25,990 nucleotides of DNA from Protostelium mycophagum (Eukaryota; Evosea; Variosea; Protosteliida; Protosteliaceae), in NCBI GenBank assembly GCA_002081555.1, contig MZNV01002352.1:1-25990 (forward strand). Direction: 5' to 3'. Under the pieces are notes generated by a model that was not told the DNA's origin, made no database searches, and worked only from the letters and a program-made list of their open reading frames with translations. The first letter of the stretch is position 1. Each line of letters starts with the position of its first letter. Shown one piece after another: positions 10,101-19,735 of the stretch. Made by a program: the position numbers and the translations under genes.

Positions 10101-13100
10101 CTCTCTACAACCAAAATTTTCGCCATTTTTACATCATAAAATGATGTGTGATGACGTCATCACACCTGACAAGTTCCTCCAAGCCGAACTCCGGGTGGTT
10201 TTGTAGATTATCAATACGCAGTGGCTTCCCCGTCCTAGCGACAAAATTCATGATGGCTGGCACGATTCTGTGGCCCACACTGCTCAGCGGCATTCCGTTG
10301 GTATCCACCTGGCGGATGTAAATGGAGTTGTAGACGGTCATTTTAATTTTATGGATAGGATGGGTGGAATATTTTATTATTTTTTGGTGCAAAATCAGAA
10401 TCGCTTTGCCGCCAAAAATAATATTATAATAATATTATTAATATTATAGTATAATGATGTTCTTTGCAGGTACACCGATCCATTTTCTTCGTTGTAGATC
10501 ATTGTAAGTCCTCACCTTGACATCGTCGACAGTACCCTCCAAAATGACGACAAAATCGTCACCAGATTTTACCAAGAAAATTCCGTTCTCAGCACCGGAG
10601 TTTCGGATCATCTCCTTCATCATGATGGACAAGAGTTGATCTAATGACATGTCTAAAGATAACGCCTCTGTCACTCTTGCTATCGCACTGGAATCAATGA
10701 TATCATTCTCCGTCTATGGCCTAGTTAATATGACGTCTTTGTCTATTTATAGGAGCAAGAAGACACCAGATATTTCAAGAACTCACTCTGGCTTCGGGGG
10801 ATGTGGGGGAGTGGTGCTGTCGTGACTTTAGAATTTTCTCAGAATATTCGGTGAAATTTATAAGAATATTCGGTAAGATATCTCACCGTCTTATTACGTT
10901 CATCCAATACGTATTGTAGATACTGAGGAAACTCTGTTTCCAAATGCCCACACTTTAATTCCGACCCCCAGCTATTGTACAACCTGTCAGACACGTCATC
11001 AGTCTCCACGAAATCTCACCGAAATTTCAAATCCTTACTTGTACGCCTTCCGTATCGGTTTTTTGGCAAAGTTGTGGAGGCCTTTCTTATGCATTAATTT
11101 TCCTTGTAATTCAAGAGCTAAGGCTTCGTATTGCGGAAAGTTGGCCGTTCCAGCACATTTCTGGCCCATATGGTAATATCTCAACACTTCTTCCAGTGGT
11201 TTTTCCTCCGTCTGTGATGACGTCATCACACGTCACGATGTCGTAAGAAAGATGAGATGTCGTACCTGTGCCTTCATTCCCATCAGGATATAGAGTTTGT
11301 GTTCGTTATTGGAGGGACAATATTTCACCCATCGCTGCATGCTGTCATCCGTCTGTGCCATGATCTGCGAAATTTCAACGAGATTTCAACGAAATTTCGA
11401 ATGAAATTCACCTTTGCAAAGAAATCACGCTTTGCTTGTGGCACGGTCTGCCACTCTGCACACTTTGACAGTTGTAGAATCACCATAGAGGATAGAAAAG
11501 CCAATTCAATATAAGAATAATATCCATCCATCAAGAATCTCCATTCAAAGAACCTGTCACATGTCAGGAATTTCCCACGAAATTTCACCCACTTTTCGAG
11601 TAGATGGATCTGTTCTGAGAACGAGATCTTCCCGCGCCAAAAGATCTCCCTCAACTTCGCGGAATAATATGCTCCGTTTGTCAGAATCAATCCTCCAGCA
11701 TCTCTCAGGAAATTATGCTCGTTGGCTTCGAATGTATCGTTGCATTGTAGATGGAGCCTGAGGGCCATGTGATTTGCCAAGCAAAAATGATAAATAATGG
11801 GGTTAATCGTCTGTAAAAATCCCATAACCCGTTTGTACAACATGTACAACTGTCTCTCGTCAACGAAATTTCAACGAAATTTCGGGGAAATATCACCTCG
11901 TTCAAATTCATGGCGGCATGCCAGTTGAAGGTTAGGATGTTATCTCCACAGTATGTCACGAAAGGCAAGTCAGCGTGTTCTATACTAAGCTCCAAGGCTT
12001 CGGCCAACAGGCCAGCACTATAATGTACTGGCATTGTGCGGTATGTACCCCAAGCTGCAGCAAAAAGGGCTCTGTTTCTAAGAGGATGAGAGGGATGGTT
12101 GTTCAATATCCCCAAGGCCATATCCACCAGCTATGAGGATTCAGTCCTGCTATCGTAGACCGGAGAAATAGATCTTCCGGTGATGACGTCATGATTCGTC
12201 ACCTTCTGTAACCAAGAGTAATCTGTGGTCATCTGGTCGACGGAGGAGATCCAATTACCATAGATGAGGCAGGTGTAGTTATTTACGCTGTGACTCATGG
12301 CATAGATCACCGCCTTTGTCATGCACAAAGCCCTCAGATTTGACAGACCTGAATCGTTTAATTCGAGTGTAGAACTCGCAGAAATTCCAGCGAGATCTGG
12401 GTGAAATTTCATGAGGTGATGACGTCATCGTACCTATGATGTACAGGGGCGCCCACATGTTGGCGAAGGCTTTGAGACAATTCGTCTCGCCTTCTGTTGG
12501 TTCGTTCTCTGAAGTGATAAAGTATTCCACACTTCGCGACCCGATTTCCTTCAGCATCATTTGAAACTCGGTTTCGGCGGCCTCTTTGTGACTCTGTTCA
12601 TATGAACTCGATATTTTTTGTGATTTTTTCCCGGTATTTTTATTATTTTTCTGATATATATATTTTTTTGATAGATTTATTTTTATTTTGATATTTTTTG
12701 TTTTTTTTTCTGATATTTTTTTTCTAATATTTTTATTTTTTTCTGATATTTTTATTTCAAATTGCAAAAAATTGTGATATTTCGATTTTTTTCTCACCTC
12801 ATCGGGCGTAATGTTGTCCTTGGGAAGCTGGATTCCGTACAGCTCCAGTACTTCCATCAACGACAAGACACAATCCTGATACTTCTGTTGGTATTCGTAC
12901 TGTGTAGCTTTGATGAAATGCACGGCCGCCTTGTCCTCAGTTGATGTCGCTCTCTCTATCAAGATGGGATAGATCTTCTCGGCTTCATCGAAGCGTGTTT
13001 CAAGATAGTTACACTCTGCAAGGACCTATTATGGGTCATTTATGTCAAACTACAACTGAGAATAGAAAGTGTCTTTTGTTCTTGTCAATGTTTTTATTTT

Positions 13101-16100
13101 AAAAATTAATTTTTTTTGGCAGAGTAGATATATCTACAGTGTTGTAGAAGCACTCACCATATATAAATTCAGAGTCAGCTGGTATTGACTTTCCCACGGA
13201 TTTTCTGGCAACATTTTCAACCCCAAATTCGCGTAATCCACCCCAGGTCCATAAGCAGATGACCTCTGTCTCATCTCAATACGACTTTTCACCGGAATTT
13301 CTGTGACATCTACAACGGTACCTTTGCTCTTTGAGCGGCAGAGAGGCAAAGTACGGATAGCTTGTCCTTTTCTGACAGATCGGTGATGACGTCAGCAGCA
13401 TATCTGAAATGTGGCATGATTTCAAACAATTTTTCTTCCAACTACAATTATCAGAATTTTCCAGGAAATTTCTCGGAGAATCGGATGAAAAATCTTCCGT
13501 GAATTTTCCGTAAAATGCTCCATAAAATCTCTGCGAGATTTCGATGGAAGATCGAATGGAAGATCACCTTCTCTGCAGATGTATTGGTCAGTAGAGTTCT
13601 TCCGATATGTAGATGTATAGAAGGTCTCTCTTCCACAGGAAGTAGTTCGTATGCTGCTTGTTGCACTCGGTCGTGTAAAAACCGGAAATGTGATGTCAAC
13701 AATCCCTGATATAATTTTGAATAAATTATTTTTCGTATAGATGGAGATGGTTTGTGTGGTGTTTTGATTCTACAACGAGGAATGTTCACGGAATCATCCT
13801 TGGTGATGTTTTAATCACCCTTGACTTTTTGAAATATTTTTCGGGCAGATATCGCGTGCATTTGTTTGGGCTTTGCCACAAGACACACCTCTAAGTCATT
13901 CGACATACATCGAGTCATGAATTTTCACGATGCGGCTGTGCCGCAAACAATACATCCTCTGTATAACTCTGGTGACTTGTGTATATCTCAGAAACCACCT
14001 CGTCCAGCTCTCTATCGTCAAATGCCACGTTTGACTCGTCGCCTTTGACAATCAACAACTCCTTTTTTACAGCGGGCCACAAGGCCTTTGCCATCTCTCT
14101 GATGGTTTGGTCCATGATGTGGGAGAGCAACTTCAAGTCAAAAGTATTTCCAATGCAAGCGGCCATGGAGATGGCGCGAAGTGTGTCCTGGAAGATTAAG
14201 AATCTTTGTGTCGAGAGAATGTTATATTTGGTATGGAATTGTAAACAAACACGTTGGATGCCAGTGGATCTGGTTGCGGCATGGCCACGAATCACCCCAA
14301 AGACGTGCAAAAATATCTTTGCGGCTTTGCCGCAGAGTAGTGGAAAGATGTTGTGAGGTGTACATGTCTCTGACTTGCAATCAATTCAAATAAAAATAAA
14401 TACAAATCAAACACATTTTGTGTTGAACTAATCACAGAGACCACTGCATTACTGACTCATGATATCTCACCTTTGGGAGGGCTGATATCGTGTGTTTCAT
14501 GAGTACGACAACGTCATCTGTCATATCGGCCATCAGAATTTTCTTCATGTCCCACTGCCAAGTGCCATTCAAACCGTTCCATTTTATATAATTAGATCGT
14601 GTCAGACTGTACAACATCGAAGAAACGAAAAATGGATTTCCCTGGAAATTTCAGTGAAATCACATCTACAACAGTGTAGTTTTGAGGGGGTGAGATGTCA
14701 CATGATTATAAAATCGGACAGAAGGACGCGTGATGATGTCATCACTCACCTTCGTCTTCGCCATGACTAGTGCGGCAAGGCTTTCAGTAGTCTTTAATTC
14801 TGAATTCAGAGTGTCTGACAGCAGCTCGTTTACGTGTTCTGTCGACAATTCGGACAAGATGACGTCAGCAACTGGTTTTTTTTCTCTGATAGAATTTCCG
14901 ATCATTGACAGGGGGTGGTCCCCACCGACCTGTACACATTTGTAAATGGAGTTGTAGAATGCGATTGGCGTTTTTTTGTCGAATAAAAGACTTGAATATA
15001 ATTACAAAAATAATTATATTTTCTATTATAATAATTATTATAATTATTTTTCATTAAAAAAAGTCATAAGAATAAAATTAAAATTGAAATTTCTTTCATC
15101 TTGAAAAATTTAATGCAAAAAAATTCTTTTCGGCAAATGCAGAAGCGAAATTTCACCGAAAAATCTCACCTCGTTATTCCTGTAAGCGCCGATCACCATG
15201 AGGTAATGAATTTTCTGTCCCACCATCATCGTCTCCATCAGTGTCAGGGTGGGGGTGTCGGACCATTGTAGATCGTCTAAAAATAGCACCAGGGGGTGAT
15301 CTTTCTTGGCGAAGGTGGAAATGAAATCGACGAAAATTGATTTAAAGCGATTCAAGTTCTCTATGGGCCCGAGCACTGGAAGCTCGGGTTGTTGTCCGAT
15401 GATCAATTCAACTGTAACAATGAGCACCTCGTTGTAAACAGAGTTGTAGATGAGAAGAGGTAATGTTTTTGTCCACAAAATGTGGTCCAATGAAAAATAA
15501 TATTAATTTGATTTTTGTGACGTCTACAACGAGACGATCTCACCAAAATTAAAAAATTCAAGTTGTAGACAGTCACAAATAAATGTTTACCTTCTGGGAT
15601 ATTATCTATTATGGCTTGCCCTTTTTGATTCAAATTCGCCAAGAGACTTTCCCGCCAATAATTCACCCGTTCTGCCGATTCCTGGAACACGTCATCAAGA
15701 TGTCGACGTTTATTATCTCACCGTGAGTATCATCAGAATGAGACTTCTGAACGCTTGTATCAAGCAAGAATATGGAGTGCCTCGAGAGAATTGATCAACC
15801 TATACAAATTTATTCTCGTTTTATTTCACAAAAGAAATTTTATTTCAAATATTTTTTAATTGTGGGATCCACAATTTTATAATGGAAGATAAATGATATC
15901 TTCAAGTGATAAAATTTATCTAGGAATTTCAAAATCTGTCAAAAATATATATTTTTACTCATGTCCCGCGGACACCCACAATTTTTTGGAAAAAAATGAA
16001 ATATAAAATGTATTAGGAATGGATTACTTTTCCAGAAATAAATTGACCGCCATTTCTGAGCAGTGGCTTCTGAACTTCGTTTATCAATAGTGTCTTCCCA

Positions 16101-18152
16101 ATACCACTGTGTCCTGTAAAGATATCATCGTCTGATATCACTGGTCGATTCGGCCGAAAATTACAAATAAATGAATTGAATTTACCTCCGACAAGAACAA
16201 GTTGCGTGGGGACTGTTCCATCTGCCACGCGATCAAATAAATCCAATAACCGCTGAGACATGTCAATCTTGCTGCATGATATATTTCTACAATCGAAAAA
16301 ATTTGATTAAAAAAATCTGACAGATGAGATGGATTGAGATGACGTTTCTGACACGTGAAAAAGTCATCCCATAATAGGTCCAAAAAATGAAGAATAAATA
16401 CTGACTTGTCTCTCTCGCTCGCGTCCATACATTTTCTGTGAAACTTGAAACACTGACTTCACATCTCTAACACCGACAGTGAAATCAGGACATCCACCCC
16501 CTTGTATCTTGTGACGTCATCATTACGTGATAATCAGAGATGTCTTGGTTTTCTCGCGAAGATATTCGGAAGATATCTTTTGTGTAATGTCTGCGGTTTT
16601 ATTTGCAAGGAAACAAATGAATACCTCATCTGCACATCGTTGTAGATCCACTTTAACACCAAATGAACTCTGGTATCTAATAATCCTCAGTGAAATTTCA
16701 CCGAAATATCTCACCTGTCATCCGGACTCTTGGAGAGCAACTTTAAGATCAGATCTGACAGTGCTGGAGGAATATTTGTATTCGTTGTAGATAGTGGTGG
16801 GGGTTGCCGAGCGATGTGTTCATAGAACAAATCCATTGGCTCTGAACTGTTGAAAGGAAGTACGCCTGTCAGCATCTGCAATATAATTGTGAAAATTGTT
16901 TATATTTTAATTTTCTGAAATTAAAATAATTTTTTGAATTTAAAATAATTTTTTAAATTTAAAATTATTTTCTGATTTCAAAATTATTTTCTGAATTTAA
17001 AATGATTATACCCGATAGAACACGATGCCAAGCGTGTAGAAATCGGTCCTATAGTCTATTTCTCGATTCATTCTTCCCGTTTGCTCTGATGACGTCAGCA
17101 CATCTACAATCGTGTAATTCGTCATTTATATTTGTCGACGCAACGAAACGTTGTGTACATGATTTACAAATATTCACAGGAAATAATATTTCTTGTCACG
17201 ATGATTTATATCTCAAGAGATAAGGCGTGTTTGTGCAATAATTAACTAAAGGCCAAGTTAAACAGAATAAAATATTTGATAGGTTTAGACTCACCAGGAG
17301 ATATATATTGGTAATAACCAGCAAAAGAGTTGACCTTGTTTTGTGTGGGATACGTTTTGTTCAGCAGAGTGGACAAGCTGAAGTCTAAGATCTTCACTTG
17401 CTGGTTGTGTCGGTTGATGAGGATGTGATGTGGGGTGAGCTGCTGATGTATGACCCCGCTCAGATGTATCTGACCGACAGCTTCCACCAGTTGAAGGGCA
17501 ATGTCTAAAAACTCTGCAACACAAAAGATCTCACCCTGATCTTGTTACAATCAATGAAGAAAGAGTGGTGATTTTCAGGAATAAAATGTGGGTGTGATAA
17601 TCAATTCAAAACAATTGGAAAATATTTTCCACCTTCTGTAATATGTTTTCTAAAGACATTCCTTCAAAATCGTCCATGATCAGCATCTGTGTTTCTGTTG
17701 TCTTTACCACCTGGCTCATTTAGAACTGTGTGTGTCTGCCATCACTCACCTCTATACAATGCAAAACATACTGATTATCCCTCAATGTAGATGAGAAGGC
17801 CATCTGAATTGATGTAAAAATCATCGATTCGTCTTATACGGATTCACCTCTTTCGCGTACTTCTCGAACATAGACTTTCGAGGTCTCACAGGCTTCTTCA
17901 CCACAACGACACGTCCATCTCTCAATCGCTTTGCCCTCTGAACGATAGTGTTCTTACCGAGATTTACTACGGCGCTGAACTCATACTCTAAAGAGCTCAT
18001 CAAGTCCCTGGTGTTGACGATATCTTCCCTTTTTCTGACCCAAAAGTTTTCGTGATGTCGCAGGTTCCTATCGGTGGAATGAAATCATCAGACCCATAAA
18101 CAAAGACTTACGTAATTCCGCCACCATCCACCACAGAGAGGATCGACAACAT
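7101..18152 (-). CDS. Hybrid histidine kinase: pseudokinase - AAA/STAND ATPase - helical repeats - GAF - HisKA - HATPase - receiver
   Basis: A giant phosphorelay sensor like the fungal Mak2/Mak3-type group, spread over 11 kb with about 40 introns; I estimate 1,900-2,000 residues. Exon 1 (18152-18112) joins 18067 in phase. Order: degenerate Ser/Thr kinase (18.0-16.7 kb; VVVVKKP, then HQQLTPHHIL in place of HxDxxxxN, DFS for DFG, then SPEQTGRMNREIDYRTD); ATPase with GHSGIGKT (about 16.1 kb) and LVLFLDDLQWSD (about 15.28 kb); IGAYRNNEV; helical region with FRFLHDRVQQAAYELL (about 13.65 kb), 14.9-10.9 kb; GAF (10.7-9.8 kb); HisKA with CHELRNPLNGIF, His codon 9662-9664; N box NVISNALKS (8.75 kb), G1 DTGAGL (8.6 kb), G2 NVLGLSI (8.3 kb); receiver LIVEDNNINQKLL, LMDFEMPIMNG (Asp codon 7524-7526), IGVSANT, IHKPF; stop 7101-7103. 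No membrane segment, so probably cytosolic. The phosphorelay core looks complete; the kinase domain is probably inactive. Confidence 0.9.
7701..7785. repeat. 85-bp nested inverted-repeat element in a histidine kinase intron
   Basis: Outer arms GGTTGGTCAGATTCCC (7701-7716) and GGGAATCTAACC (7768-7779) are near-inverse. Inside, A = AACACGTTAA (7720-7729) is the exact inverse of A' = TTAACGTGTT (7742-7751), and B = TCTCGGTAAT (7733-7742) is the exact inverse of B' = ATTACCGAGA (7753-7762). Order A-B-A'-B' allows two exclusive hairpins or a pseudoknot. MITE-like by shape; no target-site duplication established. Confidence 0.65.
8437..8454. repeat. Short interstitial telomere-like motif (CCCTAAA)
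   Basis: CTAAACCCTAAACCCTAG holds two adjacent CCCTAAA units plus flanking part-units, the plant/algal-type telomere word, inside a histidine kinase intron. It may be chance, a repair scar or a telobox-like site. Confidence 0.5.
12600..12795. repeat. AT-rich intronic minisatellite
   Basis: An intron of the histidine kinase gene made largely of degenerate repeats of a TTTTTCTGATATTTTTAT-like unit. The neighbouring exons end TPDE and begin SHKEAAETEF. No coding potential. Confidence 0.7.
13866..14334. repeat. TGCGGC-N3-GCCGCA hairpin repeats in introns
   Basis: Exact copies at 13931-13945 (loop TGT) and 14320-14334 (loop TTT). Decayed copies are near 14275-14289 (TGCGGC-ATG-GCCACG) and 13868-13881 (GGGCTTTGCCACAA). 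All lie in two neighbouring introns of the histidine kinase gene, around the exon that begins DTLRAISMAACIGN. Confidence 0.7.
15000..15115. repeat. AT-rich intronic tract
   Basis: AATTATTATAATTATT-type self-complementary sequence in a histidine kinase intron, flanked by exons carrying IGAYRNNE and VGGDHPLSMIGN. No coding potential. Confidence 0.5.
16900..17003. repeat. AT-rich degenerate tandem repeat in an intron
   Basis: Repeated AATTTAAAATAATTTTTTGA-like units of about 20-24 bp, between the kinase exons that end GIVFYR and begin MLTGVLPF. Noncoding. Confidence 0.55.
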
Positions 18153-18193
18153 GGGCACCAACATCGAGGCTCAAATCTTATACACCGATTCTT

Positions 18194-19016
18194 ATGACAC
18201 AATTTCTATACAATCACAAGTTGGATGATTTCACTACACTGCGCACCTCCAGAGATTCATTTCTGAAAGAGAAGAAAATCAACGTTGAAGGAGATCAAAT
18301 CATGCACCTGAAGGAGATGACGACCTTCTCTTGCAAGATTGGGCCAGGAGCCACTTTTGTATTGAAACCAATTGGACGGAATGAAGACACAACAAGAACA
18401 GCTGGAGCTTGTAAAAGCCCAAGTTGAAACTGAATCAAGGAAGGCAGCACATCCGACGGATATAGAAGCTATCATCCAGAAACACATCAAACCTCTCAGT
18501 GACCGGGTATGATACAAATAAATGATGTGACATCTGATTATATCAGGTCAATCAACTGTCAGATGAAAATGCACAACTCAGAGAAGACAATGCACAACAC
18601 ACTGAGAGACTCACCAAGTTGGAGCGTCATGTCAATCACCTCTTACAGTTCGAGAAACAGTCCTTGTCCTTATATGGAAGAGGATGAGATTCGCCGGCTG
18701 TTACTTGAGGATGTATCCGCAGACTACACGATCCCCGCTCATGTGAAGGCTGATGCTGCCATTAGCTGGAACCCATTTGTGAAATGGTACCACGAATTTA
18801 CATAAGATCAAATGGGACGAAAACGCCCTCACACAAACATTCTATGACGACAACACTGTGCAGAACAAGGCTAAGTCACAAGATCCTCCTTTGGATCAGA
18901 CACTCACTTCGCGGTTTATCCATTCGTTGACCGATGATGGCCAGAAGAATCAATTCATCCTCCTCTACAAGCAGCTTTTCGAAGAGGATTTAGAGGCACC
19001 AAAATCTTTCAGGTGA
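18194..19016 (+). CDS. Coiled-coil protein of unknown family; frame-disturbed (tiny introns or decaying copy)
   Basis: Family not recognised. Frame one opens at ATG 18194 (FLKEKKINVEGDQIMHLKEM, then KIGPGATF), moves +1 near 18360-18387 into a coil (TQQEQLELVKAQVETESRK), and crosses a clean 40-nt intron (acceptor AG at 18545-18546, phase 0) into more coil (VNQLSDENAQLREDNAQ, LERHVNHLLQFEKQ). It shifts +1 near 18660 into MEEDEIRRLLLEDVSADYTI, and +1 again near 18787 into IKWDENALTQTFYDD. The end is LYKQLFEEDLEAPKSFR and TGA 19014-19016. Two of the shifts are exactly bridged by 28-nt GT-AG segments in phase 0; the third (near 18660) is not. AATAAA at 19041-19046 follows. Either ultra-short introns, sequence errors, or a young pseudogene. 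It starts only 43 bp from the divergent histidine kinase ATG. Confidence 0.5.
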
Positions 19017-19735
19017 ACCACCTGCTACCCAATGCTTGTGAATAAAAGAATGTGGAATAATCCCATTTTCACATGTGGTTAATTGTCATTGTAGTGCGCA
19101 ATCCACCGTCGACAGAGTAGAACCATTCGGTGTAACGGCTGCGCGTTTAAAGGCAATTATTTTATCAATAAATATAATATATAATACTTTCTCAAAATTC
19201 TGAAACATGTATTATAAATACATAAATTATGTCGATGACAGCATTTGCGTATTCGAGTTTATGGCTGCTGGTTGCGCCGCTGGGATCAGGCAAGCAAGTC
19301 ATATTTTATTTGACATATTATTATCTGGGCTGCTGCTCTAAATTTGATCCGATATTTTTTCCAAAGATCAATCAACTCGCATTCGCCAATCAACACAGGC
19401 CACGCGACCTCTTTCACAGGTAACGACATGTCAACCTCTTTAAGACTTCGATAAATAAAACGCATTCTAACGAAATCTTAAGTCTGGTTTCATTGGTCGA
19501 CTGAAGGTTTGCGCATCAAGCCGTTTCGAAGGTACCAATGTTTAATCGCGCGCTTGGCCTCTCATTTGGCTGGATCATTTTTCCATTTTTCTGACTCTTC
19601 CCAGCTCGACCGTATCGTCTCACGCCATCTACCGCTGCCACCTCGAACTGTCTTTGAGGTAATTTTTATACGCTTGGTCTCTCAATTTTTGAGATGTTGT
19701 TCATCTCCAAGATTTATAAAATCTGATGATTTCAG
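19017..19735. other. Intergenic region and probable 5' leader of the kinase gene
   Basis: AATAAA at 19041 ends the upstream gene. TATA-like AT-rich sequence lies at about 19160-19185. A well-formed intron (donor GAG/GTAATTTTT near 19659, acceptor TTTCAG at 19735) ends one base before ATG 19736, so the preceding stretch is likely a 5' exon, mostly untranslated. A 7-bp inverted repeat CATTGGT/ACCAATG (19491-19497 and 19534-19540) is present. Short open frames near 19229 and 19509 have no supporting features. Confidence 0.4.

Larger units (their letters stand above)
2715..17097. repeat. Dispersed TGACGTCA palindrome, 14 copies
   Basis: Copies start at 2715, 3269, 3884, 8118, 9613, 9829, 10152, 11218, 12184, 12420, 13387, 14860, 16512 and 17090. 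The copies at 3269, 3884, 13387 and 14860 are in exons, where GACGTC encodes Asp-Val. Most others lie in introns, within about 12 nt of a splice site. Read on the gene strand, acceptors end TGACGTCATCAG, TGACGTCACAG, TGACGTCATCACAG, TGACGTCACAAG and TGACGTCATCAG. See findings. Confidence 0.85.

Noticed and set aside
11325-11849. 174-codon single ORF on the minus strand
   Set aside because: It reads through short introns rich in GAAATTTC; only parts are exons of the histidine kinase.
2715-17097. TGACGTCA copies as ordinary CRE promoter elements
   Set aside because: They sit within gene bodies at splice sites rather than upstream of starts; bZIP binding remains possible but does not explain the position.
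18350-18815. Alternative genetic code or Euplotes-type programmed frameshifting
   Set aside because: The other genes in the window need no reassignment or slip, and the first shift has no stop at the slip position.
19229-19423. 64-codon plus-strand ORF with hydrophobic start
   Set aside because: No domain, no splice or polyadenylation context, and it lies in the probable leader of the kinase gene.
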